From positions 68,799,056 through 68,863,055 of the forward strand of contig CM039184.1 in assembly GCA_008360975.2 (NCBI GenBank): DNA of 64,000 nt, given 5' to 3'. The notes under the pieces were generated by a model. It was not told the origin of the DNA. It searched no databases and worked only from the letters and a program-made list of their open reading frames with translations. How positions within the stretch are numbered: the stretch's first letter is position 1; the number at the start of each line of letters is the position of its first letter. This document shows, piece by piece, positions 12,901-24,900 of this stretch. This DNA is from Lichenostomus cassidix (Eukaryota; Chordata; Aves; Passeriformes; Meliphagidae). The translations under genes were made by a program, and so were the position numbers.

Positions 12901-15900
12901 ACATGGAACAGTGCCTCTTAATATTATCATGGTTCATTTGTGATTCATAGGCTGTGTGTTGAAAACAATGTAGATCTTAAATTAATATTCTTTGTTCATT
13001 TTTAACTGTGCTGAGGAGACAATGTATCAGTTAAAATCTGCTCTTATTATCACTCCTAAAGCTTGTTTAAAATCAAATTTATATGCTACCAGTTTTCATG
13101 GAAAGGCTGAATATATAGTTCTACTTGAAAGAATTTTTAAAAAAATTCTAACTTTGTCTGAATGCCAAAAGGAATCATCTGAATGAATAGGCAGCACCTT
13201 CATTTCAGAAATACTTCCTCAGTGAAAGTCATATTTGCCAAGTGTTTCATTATTTTGTGGATGTGCCAATAATAGCAAGTAATAATCTTAACATTAGCAT
13301 CCTCATATATCTCTTATAAATAAGGCATTTTTTCTCATCTTTTTACAGCAGCATTCTAAAATGGGAAAAACAGGGTCCAGGAATAGAAACAAGTTAGATA
13401 TACTGAAGAAGTCTTTACAGGACAAAATTCTAATTTATGAAGACTCAGTGAAAGGTGAAAATTTGAATAGGGTAAGTACAAACTTTTCTGGACTGAGGTA
13501 AAAACCTAGATCTTTAGTAATTAAAGAATGACTGTATTCTATCAGTGTCAATAAGAACCAGATAAAAAAGGTGTAAGGTATAGTGGCATGATGCATCTCC
13601 CTACTCTTCCCTGCATTTATCAAGATGTTGTACTTCAAGCTTAATAGTTTTTCTTTGTTTTAATTGTTGCATCTTAGTTACAGAGCTGATTTCATTTCTT
13701 ACCCCTTTTTCTTCCAGTGGTTCTGGGGCTTGCTGTATATAAGATTGAAAGACTCCCCTAGATCCTGTGGTCTTCTAGACTTTCAAAATATGGAAAATAC
13801 TTCAATGCATGCTTTGCTTGAGCAACATTTAGTTCTTGGATTCTCTGCTAATGCTGCTGAAAACTCAAAAGTGGATTCTGAGATTCAAAAGCTTTTTGGG
13901 TAGGGTCTGAGTTTATTTTTACAGAGCTGAGTGGAAGGAAGTCTTGATTCTGATGGGTACCTTTTAAAGGTCTAAAGTTTATCCTTGAGAATGGAGTGGG
14001 ACCAATCCTAATGTGGGATTTTGATGACTTTTTACTTCTCTTCCAGCAGATATTCCAACAGATCTTTCACATGTGTACAGTATGGGTAATACTAGTTTTT
14101 TTATGTCAAATGGATATGGCAATTTCAAGTTTGTTAGACATAGGTGGTGCACAGCTGTAAAAACTACACAGAACAAGCAGGTGTCACTGGTAATAAAATT
14201 GGTAGATAAAAAAATAGCTTCAAAAGTGATTACCATGTCATTTTTAGTACCAATTTAGACAAAAAGCCATTTTTATACCTCTTTCTTACTCTTTTTATAC
14301 CTGTATCCTGAAAAATGCAAAATAATGTGTCAACATGTTAATTCAAAAATAATTTCACTTTTATTTGAGAGCAAAACATTGTTTGTATTGATTGCAGATG
14401 ATAAAAGCAAATGTTTATGTAGTCCAATACCCAGTCTTTGAAAGTGAGAGCAGGAGCTTGGGCAGGAATGCAACGAGGAGGCAAGTGTGTTGTAGCACTC
14501 TTCGCTAGTTTAATAACTGTGGTCCAAGACTGCTCTGATCTTTTAGTGGCAGCATTTAAACTTTTGACTTCAGTACCTGATGCCCTGATCTTCAAAATTT
14601 AGGAGGTTTTGGTACTGTTACTTGAAAGTACATCAGATTATGGGCTAAGCTCTAGAGTTAAAAGAGTACCGAAAACTTGTTTAGGGTTTTTATTAGAATC
14701 TTGTTCTAAAATTGGAAATTTAGCCTCATTGTTCCAGTTTTATATGCACTATCTGGCATACCTTTTACTGTTCTAATTATATGGCTGCACATTAGTTACG
14801 AAAACCCAAATGTTTTGTGCACAGGCTTTTGAAGAAAGATTATTAATTTTTTTAATTATTGTTATTTATGTTTTAAATATGTGCCTCACCAAAACACTGA
14901 GTTAGGCTGGGATTTGCTGTCTCGTGCAATCTGTATCAAAGTTGTGACTTGTGGGATGTTCTGGGGGATTTTTTGTCTTTGATTTTGAATACTTGTGAAC
15001 TACTGGGCTGTGAGCTTTAATGGGAGATGCTAAAGGTACTTTCTTTTCAGTACAAAGCACTCTATAGAAATCAAAAGGCTTCAAATTTACATTAATAGGT
15101 TTCTTGCAAAGAACATAGAAGATAGATGTATTAGACTATTATTATTATTGATTTTTTTCCTACAAAAAACTGAAACATAGAAACAAGCAATAGATATTTC
15201 CGGATCTATCCTAAGGTAAATGTCATGTTTCTTTTGAGCAAATACTGCAAGACAGCTCCGCTCTTTTTCTGCAAACTCCCAATTTTGACTATCTCTTTTG
15301 CTTCACTGTAAATATCTGCCTGCTCTGTTCCAAAAAAAAAGCTTATTTTTTATCATTTTGGTACCATAATGCCAGTACAATCTCTGAGTTAATTCTCCTT
15401 CTAACTCAAATATCCATATGTTTATTTGTAACCCATATGCTTACTTATTTTGTGTCACATACCTGCATTATTCCAGATTGATTTGTTAGATTAACAGTAA
15501 TGTTCAGAGACAGTGTCTGTCTTTTAAGATGAAGCTATGTCAAAAGCATCAAGAAAATAAATCTGCCTCCGTTTGTGTCTCTAGGATGATTTCTTATTCT
15601 TGACTTGTTACTGGCTTAATTCAAATTAGTTCCTAAATATTTCCTGAAGGTAATCTATCTCTTGCATTCAAAGACATTCCAGATGATTCAGTGGAGACTT
15701 TGGAGACTATCACATGAGCAAAAGGATATCACAAGTATATTTAGTTCCAAATCACATTTTACATTTACCTCGCTCTCCTGGATAATAGAATTTGCATGAT
15801 ACACAGTCACTCTTAGCAGGTCTCTTGTAGATAATATTGCCAGAGAAAATTTATGGGCATCATGTTACATATTCATCATCTTAGGAATGTAAAAATTTGG

Positions 15901-18900
15901 TGGAAGTATCCTTAAATGCCCCTTCAAAACTATTCATAAATAGAGGCAATGATATATAATTGTGATTAACATGAGTAGGAAGCTAATAAGGTTTTTAGTG
16001 CCTTTAGTACCCCTAATTTCTATTTGTGCAGAGATATTACAAGAGGCAGAATCAAGTTGTGTGCCAATAGGAAGACATACAGTGTCTAAGGACTACAGAT
16101 GACCTTTCTGGTATTGTAGTTCACACCAACAGGACAATCACTATTGGTCTTCATTATTTTCAGACTGGTGAAATGGGGGAGATTGACTGCATGTACAAAG
16201 GGGTACCACAGGATGCCTACTAGATAGTCATGTAAATATCCCAGTTAAATAGCTGTGCTCATCTCTGTCTGTTTAAGAGAGAGATCAAAGTTGATGGGAT
16301 AAATGCTTTTCCATGGAATGCAAAGGTGAGTATCTGCTCTCAGAGGCCACAGTAGTTGTAAATTTGATGTGTTAGTTTGAAAACAAACAAGTGGGAGATT
16401 GCAAGTCAGGAATATAAATGTCATAGGAAAATTAAAAATAAGTGCAATAATACAAAGATAAACACTGACAGAGTCAGATACAACCTGACACCCTGTTAGG
16501 GGGGTGGCAGCATCCCAAGTGAAGTAGTTCAGTTGAAGCAGTGATCCTGTGGAAGGTCTGGTCTCTACCTGAAGGTCCAGTGGTGTTTCTTATCCTCTGG
16601 GAATCCAGTAGACAGGGTAACCTTGTGTCATTCAAGAGCCCAGGTTATATCCAGGTGGGAATGCTTGGCTCCTCCCTCCTGGGTGGAGCATCTCACAATA
16701 GGATGAGATAATTCCATGAGTCATGCAGTTGGTTCTTGATAGCTCATTGACAGTTATCAGGGGTGAGTCACAGCAGGAGATAACAGCTAATGCTGCACAG
16801 CTGGTGGTAATAGAATACTAAATACATCTATATTGTAACCTAGGACACTTGGCCAAAACTTAAAAGGTTTTATGTGCCTCCTTTGATGTCTGTGGTTCTT
16901 CCATTCTGTCACAGGCAGTATTTATTTGAGCATTGCTGTTAAAATACGTAATACTGGAAATTTCTGAAAATAGTCATTTTTGTTTTGGGGTTTTTTGGTG
17001 TGCTGTGAAACCTATCAGATTAGATTTGTCAGGATGAAGAGAGAGTTTAGAGATGGAGTGAGGAAAAACCTTGGGCTCTGGTACCCAGCAGTGTATGGAT
17101 GGGCATATGGGGCAGCAATTGATGTCAACACCAAGTAGCAGAGTTGGAGCTCTCAGGGCTTCATGGGCTTTGTCTGTCTGTGTCTTGTCTCTTACAATCC
17201 AAGTCTTTGGACCCATGAGAATAGTACAGGGAGAGAGAAAGAAAACAAACTGGTGTTTCCTGTCTTTTGAATATTCAGCTACCTAAACGTTAAATATGCA
17301 GTGTAGCTATCATTGTCTAACCTAGACATCCAGCTGACATGTCAGTGGAAACCCCTTTCTTCGGATATGCTACCTACTGAGAAGTACCTTTTCCTTTTCT
17401 CTGGGTGTGAAGGGAGCTTAGAGTGCCAAGCTCAGATGGAAGGATCTAAAGAAGGAAATTGCAGCTGGTTACTGTCCACATTGTCCCACAGAGAAGTAGT
17501 CAGAGTGCAGTGTCCTTGGCTGTCAATGTCAGTGGTACAGCATGGAGAGCTCCTTGGTCACACTGTGTTGGATTGTGTGCCTGCACATGCTGCACTTGCC
17601 TTTCACCCTTGAATAGTTTCTGTGGATGTTCCATCAAATGTGTGGCAGCAACATAGTTACTGAGTTAAATCACTTTGATTTTGTGCTGTTTGATGTTGCT
17701 TCAATCCAGTTTTAATCTTACTTGAAATCCAATAGACTTTTGATTTACATTTTAACTTTGTTGTGTAAAAGAGGATTTTTAGTTATTTGCTCAAAGAGTA
17801 GTAGGTTGAATGTCATCAGTCAACATTAACTGACACTTGCCAATTTGAAACTAAATACAGTCTTTCTATAAGTTTAATTTTCTTTTTCTAAACAGAAGGG
17901 TATATTTTATCTTTGCCTTTAACTGTAGGTAATCACAGATTTATTTGTATTTCTCTCTTTTATTATAATAAAATTATATAGACCCTCTGATTTGGGTTAA
18001 CATTTAATATTAAAGTTTTGACTACCCTAAAAGAAAGCCTAAACTCTTTACAGTGTTTGACTGTACTGTAATTCAGTTTTGATTACTCTAAAAGCTTGGA
18101 TTTGAAGGTTAAAAGCACTTCTTAAAACAGTGTATTACATTATAAGATAACAGCACTGATTTCTTTGCTGCTATAATCCTGCTTGTTAATAAGAGACTAT
18201 TAAAATCATAAGTGTGCATGTAAGATTTTCTGTTAATCTTTCTGTCTTTTGTTTTTGGTATTTTTTTTAGATTAAGTATGAGCTGCAGCTTGAAAAAGAG
18301 TGTCACCTGCGCAATCTGGAAAGTAAACTTGGAGAGTATATTGCTTCTTTAGCCTTTCAAAAGACTGTTAAAAAATCCAAAATGCTGGAGCTGTATACTG
18401 CTATCATAAATGTGCAAGCTTTGCTCTTTGAACAACTGAACACATCAAAAACCCTGTCAAAATTGGAATGTATTCAGATTTTAGAGGCACATAATCCTGT
18501 AAGTAATGTAGTTAAGAGAAAAAAATCCTGTTAGGAAACAGCAAGTATTGGAGTATCTTTGATTTAGCTGCTGCTTTGCAGCTTCTGGTGGCCCAGACTT
18601 TAATTTCTGTAATTATGTACACTTCAATGCATTCAATAAAAGACATAAAGAGAAGGAAAGTCTTAGAGCCAAGGTAGATAGTGTATTATTATTTTTTATT
18701 TTTGTTATAGTTGCATGCAGTCAAAGAAAAAGTAGTATTTTGGTGTCTAATTAATATTGTATTGATTGAAAGGAAGACAGCTGGGAAGTGATTGGGAGTC
18801 ACAACTGGAATAGTAAATTATTGTGACTGTCTTACAGAGTTGCTCATGTTATAATGATGCCCAAATGCAAAATCCATAACCACATGATATGCTTCAATTA

Positions 18901-21900
18901 TCAAGTTTTTAAAGATTATTTATACAGCCTTCTACCTGTCTATCTCCTTCCAAGCACACTCATGCAGTTTAAATAGTAGAAAATCTGGAAAAACCTCTTC
19001 CCTTCACCATATTTATTACATAACTGATACGTGCCAATTTTGTAATCCTTTTTTAATACTTCAGTGCTCCGTATTCATAAGGATTTTTTTTCTACATCTG
19101 CTATTTGGAACCATCCAAGTGAGGCTTGGGGAGAGCATTGGAGTAGAACAAACAAAATGGGTTTTTGAGAAAAACCTCTTTGCTAGAGGGCATCATTAGA
19201 CAGCTATTGCTGTGAAAATTCCTTGTTAAATTTTCATGCAGTCATCTCTACAGAGTTTGTCATAGAGTGCCAGTTAGAATGCTTAATTGCCTCCAATTTT
19301 GCTTAAATTTGTATTAAATCTATAGGAAATAGTGAAATTTGTATGTAGATGGAGTATTTTTGCCTCTTATGTACTAAATATGAGGGGACTTTTCAGAGAG
19401 GTTGCTTTTAGCTTCTCTGTCCTTGAACAAGTGAAGAAAAAGGATTATAGAAGGGGCAGAAGTGAGACCTAGAATAGCTAACACTGGGTTAAATACAGCT
19501 GATGAGGCAGATGAAAAAGATAGGTTAAAATTCAGCATTTTTTCCAAGTTGCAAGTTCGGATGTGGGGCACAGAGATTGTAAACAGTGTAAAGGTTGAGG
19601 TGAGACAACAGTGATATTGGAAATGGGAATATGAAGCCTTCCTTCTGGTGCCCAGTTTGACTCTTTGACCAAAAGGAGATCTTTGGCAGGAGGGATCCAG
19701 TCCGCTCAAGACTTTGGGTTTTAACCCTTTGATTTTCAGAGCACTGTATTTGAACCCTATCAGACTAAATGTTTACTGTCTTTTAACTTAAATCCTGTTG
19801 TTAGCTGTTAATTTGGTCCAACTGAAACTAATTAGTCTGAGTTTCTCAAGCTGTTTCAGTGGGTTTATGCAGCTTACAGATTAATTGTTATGTTGGTATT
19901 CCTTAGTTTTGATCTCAGCCATGCTGACAGTGTATTTGCTGGATGTCCTCTGCAGTAGAAGGTTTCAGAGGGCATTGACTTTTAACAGAATGGAAATTGG
20001 GTCATAGATTTCCTCATTGTTCTGATATTCATAACGTGCCAGTCATGTTTACTGAAGCTGTGCAATGAATTGAAAAGTGTAATGACTACAAGTGGCTGGG
20101 TAGAATAAGAAATGAATGAAGTAATACCAGAAAATCTGATACCATCATCTTTTTTCTTCACTCCAAATGAAATTTGTTCTTTCAAGTTAAATTAGAACTT
20201 TTTATCATCATGCATTTTCAACCTCTAGGAGATTGAAGAACTTGACAGGAAGCTGGAGTATGAGATGTTGCATAAGGAGTCAGCACAGCAGCATCTAATG
20301 AGTAGGCAGAGGTGGATTCTGGATGGTTTGGGACTCTCAAATGAAGCTGTGGACACAAATGCAGAAAGACATGTGACAGTTCTGTTAAGACAGGCCATGA
20401 ATAAATGTAGACAATTTATAAACCTGTACCAGCAAAGGTAAGTTCTTTGGTCTCAGGTTTTACTGTGTTACTGCAGTCCTTCTGGACCGTAAGATATCAT
20501 GGAGAAACAGCAGATGGAATGTTCTGCTGTGCTGAGGGACTGTACCTCTGTGTTTGAGCACTGCCTTCTTGTGCTGTGGCCCAGAGCATAACTGAGGAGT
20601 CTTGGGAATATTGAAATAAGGAACATGAAATAATAATAACTTGGTAACATATAGATGGTGCTGTGTTGCATAGCAGTCACTATTTTTTGACAGGGATAGT
20701 GGAAAAATAATGATACTCCTTAATAGTAAGGAGGAAAAAATTTTTATCCTGTTACTTTGTCTCCCAAGAAGAGATGTAGGGACTTCAGAGAAATATGACC
20801 TGCTGGGGTCAGAGGAAGTAGCTGAGACAGTTTAAATTGAATTTCCATCTCCATTGTCATACTGTAGATTGAATTCCCTGGCACACAATTATTTTTGATG
20901 AGATGTATAAACTCTTCTTCAATTTCAATTTTCCCTGGCCAGTTCTTAAGTAAAGATATCAGTGACAAATAAAATGCCTCTCAGGAGGTATATAGAAATA
21001 TCTGTCTTATCATAAAAGTTGACTAGCAAAAATGGGTGATAATTTGCAAAATTGCAGCCTATTGTATTACTTTCATTAGAGTTACAGGAGGTAGAAATGA
21101 CATTTCCATGTCTATTGCACAGTATTATAAGCCTAGCACATTTCAAACTTCCTGTAATATCCTCAAAGTGTGCTTTGCATTAGAAAGAGTGTTTTCCATT
21201 GAACCACCGATATATTAAAAATGGCTGTGATAGTGGTAAATCTGTTTTAATTCTGAAAAGGCTGGAGCTCTACTCAGTTTAGATGAACATTTTTGCTGTT
21301 GCAGAAGTAGAGAGTCAGTAGAAGATCAGATAGGTCTTTGCAGGAGTATCCACAAGTGAGTAACCTATCGTGGAAGACTTCAAAGCAACTGGAACTAGTC
21401 ATTACCTGAAAATGTATAGCAAGAAACAGGTTTTGTACTTTTGTACATTACAGGTTTTGTATATTATGTCACCATATTTTGGTCTAAGGAAAAAAAATCA
21501 CCAGCAGTGCTACAAAAAGATCCACAACTTGACATAAAGTGTTGTGATGAAATTTAAAGAGGATGGGGACAGGTTGAATCACATTGCTTTGGAGTGATTC
21601 CCTATTTGAATTGTTCAAGATCATAGCCTTAGATTCTGCTCTGATGTTTGCTTGGAGGTTCAGGGAAGAAGGGGAGAGAATTTGGCATATTTTAGAAGTT
21701 ACACTGCTCACAGCAGCTTTGCTGACAGACAGATATGCTTCCCGAATGGGTGACCTTCAGATTTTGTTCCCTATAATACAGTCATTGCACTTGGGAAGAT
21801 TTCAGTGTTAATTCTGCTTTTCATTTCAGTTTGAGAGATGAGCAATGGAATTGCGTGGTGCTTGAAGATATCCTGGAAAATATAGAAACGGATGCATTTT

Positions 21901-24900
21901 TGGCAATTTATACTCAGGTAAGCATGAAATTGAACAAAGCTTCCAGGTTTAAATTGCAGCTGTATCTGGATATCAACTTTTCCTTTTTTGGGAACCATTA
22001 GAGATGTATTTAGAGTTACTCTCTGCTAGTAGTTGCTACCAGTTTGCAGCCTATACTGTCAGTCACTTCACTTAATTCTGACCTGCTTTCAGCCTTTTGA
22101 GTTTTACTGAGTTGTTCTTCTGTTTGTTCACTTATAAATCCTTTCAGGGTTTGTCCTGTTGCATTTCATTCTGTGAAAAACTAAAGTGCCTGATTTTCTG
22201 CTTAAAAGACAGATTTACAGCTTGATTTTCATGTAATGAAATAAGGGTTTTGTTTAGATTTTGATGAGTGTTAGGAATGATTTGCACTGATTATATTTCA
22301 AAATTAAATGATAGAAGGACTGCTAGTAAAAATTTCTAGTATCATTACTCATTCATGTTTTCACAAAGAGCATCTTGTCTTCAGGTAATTTGCTGTCCAC
22401 TGGCTGCTTGTCAGTCCTACAAAGGCCTTAAAAAATGAATCTGTTGACTGACCCCAGTTTTTATCTTCCAGCATTCAATAAGATATGTAGCTAGCATCAA
22501 AATAAACCTGGTGGAGCAGCTTTCTGCATCCAGGTATCTTGCCTTGGGGACAAGTGTGGTCACAGTCCCCTGTATCATGAATTGGGAGCTTCAGGGAGCA
22601 CCATGTCAAGGAAGGACTACTTTAGTCCAAGGATCTCTCAGCTTTTCCTGTATCTCTGTTTCTGCTGAGTCACTCCAGAGATCTGTTCCATAACCTTACC
22701 AAGCACCAAGGTCAGGCTGACAGCTGTCTAGTTCCTCAGATCCTCATCCCAGCCCTTCTGGGCTGATGGGTATTCCACTTGATAACCTCCAGTCAACTGG
22801 CACCCCTCCAGTTAGCCAGGAGTGCTGGTGAATGATGGAAAATGCCCCAGTGAACACTTGTGCCCGTTTGCTCAGTCCCCTTGGGTGGATCCCATCCAGC
22901 CCCACTGACTTCTGTGTGTCTGAGTGGTGTAGCAGCTGACTGAGCAGTTCCCCTTGGATTATGGCAATTTGTCTTCCCAGGATGCTTGTTAGGTTTCTCT
23001 GATGCAGATACATTGTGAAAGGGCTTCTCAACAGCATGGCATGCATTTTGTAAGTTGAGAAGTTAAAGTCATTGTTTTGCAAATTACCAATTTCATTGGT
23101 AAGATTCTCTGAAGAAATAATTTATTTGTGTAAATATGCATCAAATATACCGTTGGGATTTTTGTGTTTGTATTTTTTAATAAAAAAAGTGTAGCCCAGA
23201 GATACCCTGCAACATACTTTATTGAAATTCCATACCTATACATATTTACCCTGCAGATATTGAAACAAAATTTCTGTTTTCAGGAAGGATAATAGTCTAA
23301 CAACTCCCAGGTATATTTCCAAACCTGACTACTCTTAGTTCAACTGTAAAGAAGTATAGTCTTAGTAAAATATTAACTTATTATTTTATTAAGGCTCATG
23401 AGGTTACACAGTCCTACTTTTGGAGGTGCTTATCCTGTGAACTGATACTGGAAATTTATTTTTAAATCTCTTTTCCCCTTGATTTTCTTGCAATTTGTAG
23501 AACACATTACATTGACAAATGTTATGAAACTATAGCTATCTTACACTCATACTTTTATTTAAATAATATTTCCCCCTTAAGACTAGTTTTCAGAGCTGTA
23601 GATGGCACTCTCTCTAAAAGAAAAGTTTTTCCTGTATTTCATGTTTCAGCTTACATCCTTATCAAGATCAGATCTAGGTCAAGAAGAGATTTACTTGAAT
23701 GACACTGAGTTCAGGATCAGCAGCCCCTGGCTGAGATGTTACTTTTGAATAAACTCATAGCTGTAGCCCCAGGTACACTAATTGCATTTTAGATACAGCA
23801 GATGATGCAGGCAGACTGGCATGTGGAAACAGCACAGGAAGCTTGAAATACAGCATGGCTCAAGTTCATTGATTCTTGCATCTGTTGTTTAAATACACAT
23901 TGCTCAGTCCAAACACTTAAAAGCAATTCTGCTGTTGGTAATCTACAATTCATTCCTGATTTTATTTTGTCGATATTCTAGGAATACAGATGAGGTTGTT
24001 GGTGGCACAAGTAGCACTTGTAACCATTTATTATCATAGGAAAGGGAGTTCCTGACCTTTGTGGTATTTTACCAATAGCGTACCTGAAAAATCAACTCAT
24101 CTCATGCTGGAGGGCTTTTGATCTGACCATTCCTGTGTTTGCACACACATTTGCTTCTTTCCACTTCTGCAAACTGTTCTGGGTATCTGTGAGCATCTGG
24201 AAATGGTGCTCAGTGCTGGGTCATGTTCACACACCAGCACTCCCTTTGCTGTGCATGTGCCAGGTGCATCAGGCTGATGGGCACCTGTGCCACTTCTGGG
24301 ATTGTTGACAGCTTTCTGGCACCCTAGAGAATTGTTTAACTGTCACTTCTGCTGTGCTAGAAAAGTTTTAAGGGTTGTCTCTCAGTCCAGGTAATAGCTG
24401 GTGCAGAAAGGTAAGGGTCAGAGAAAAGAACATTTTAAAGAGGAAACTGCTACAGAAGAAAGCAGCACTAAAGTTAGAATATAGTTGCATTGTGACTTTT
24501 CAGACCAAAGGGAATCAAGTACATGCCCTTAGCAAATATGGCAAAATCAACTGGTTATTTGGCATTTACATTGCCTAACTCCCAAATGAAATGGACAGCC
24601 ATGATATGGTGTGGGTAGAAACAGTGAACATGGAAGTGTGACCACTTGACACCCAAATTGTCACTACTAAAATAATCTCCAGTAATATTTTTTGTTTCCA
24701 TAATGACTATTTATTTAATAACAGTAATTAAAGTTGGCTAACATTTATTTTCAATGCTAAATTTATCTGTCTTTTACTCATTTAATCCTCTAGGAGCTCC
24801 GTCTGGCGGGTTATTTAGCTAAACTGACAAGGGTGCCAATGGGAATGTTGCACAGGGTCCTGAACTTGCTGCTGCCCTCCAGCTCACAAAGTGAGGTTCT

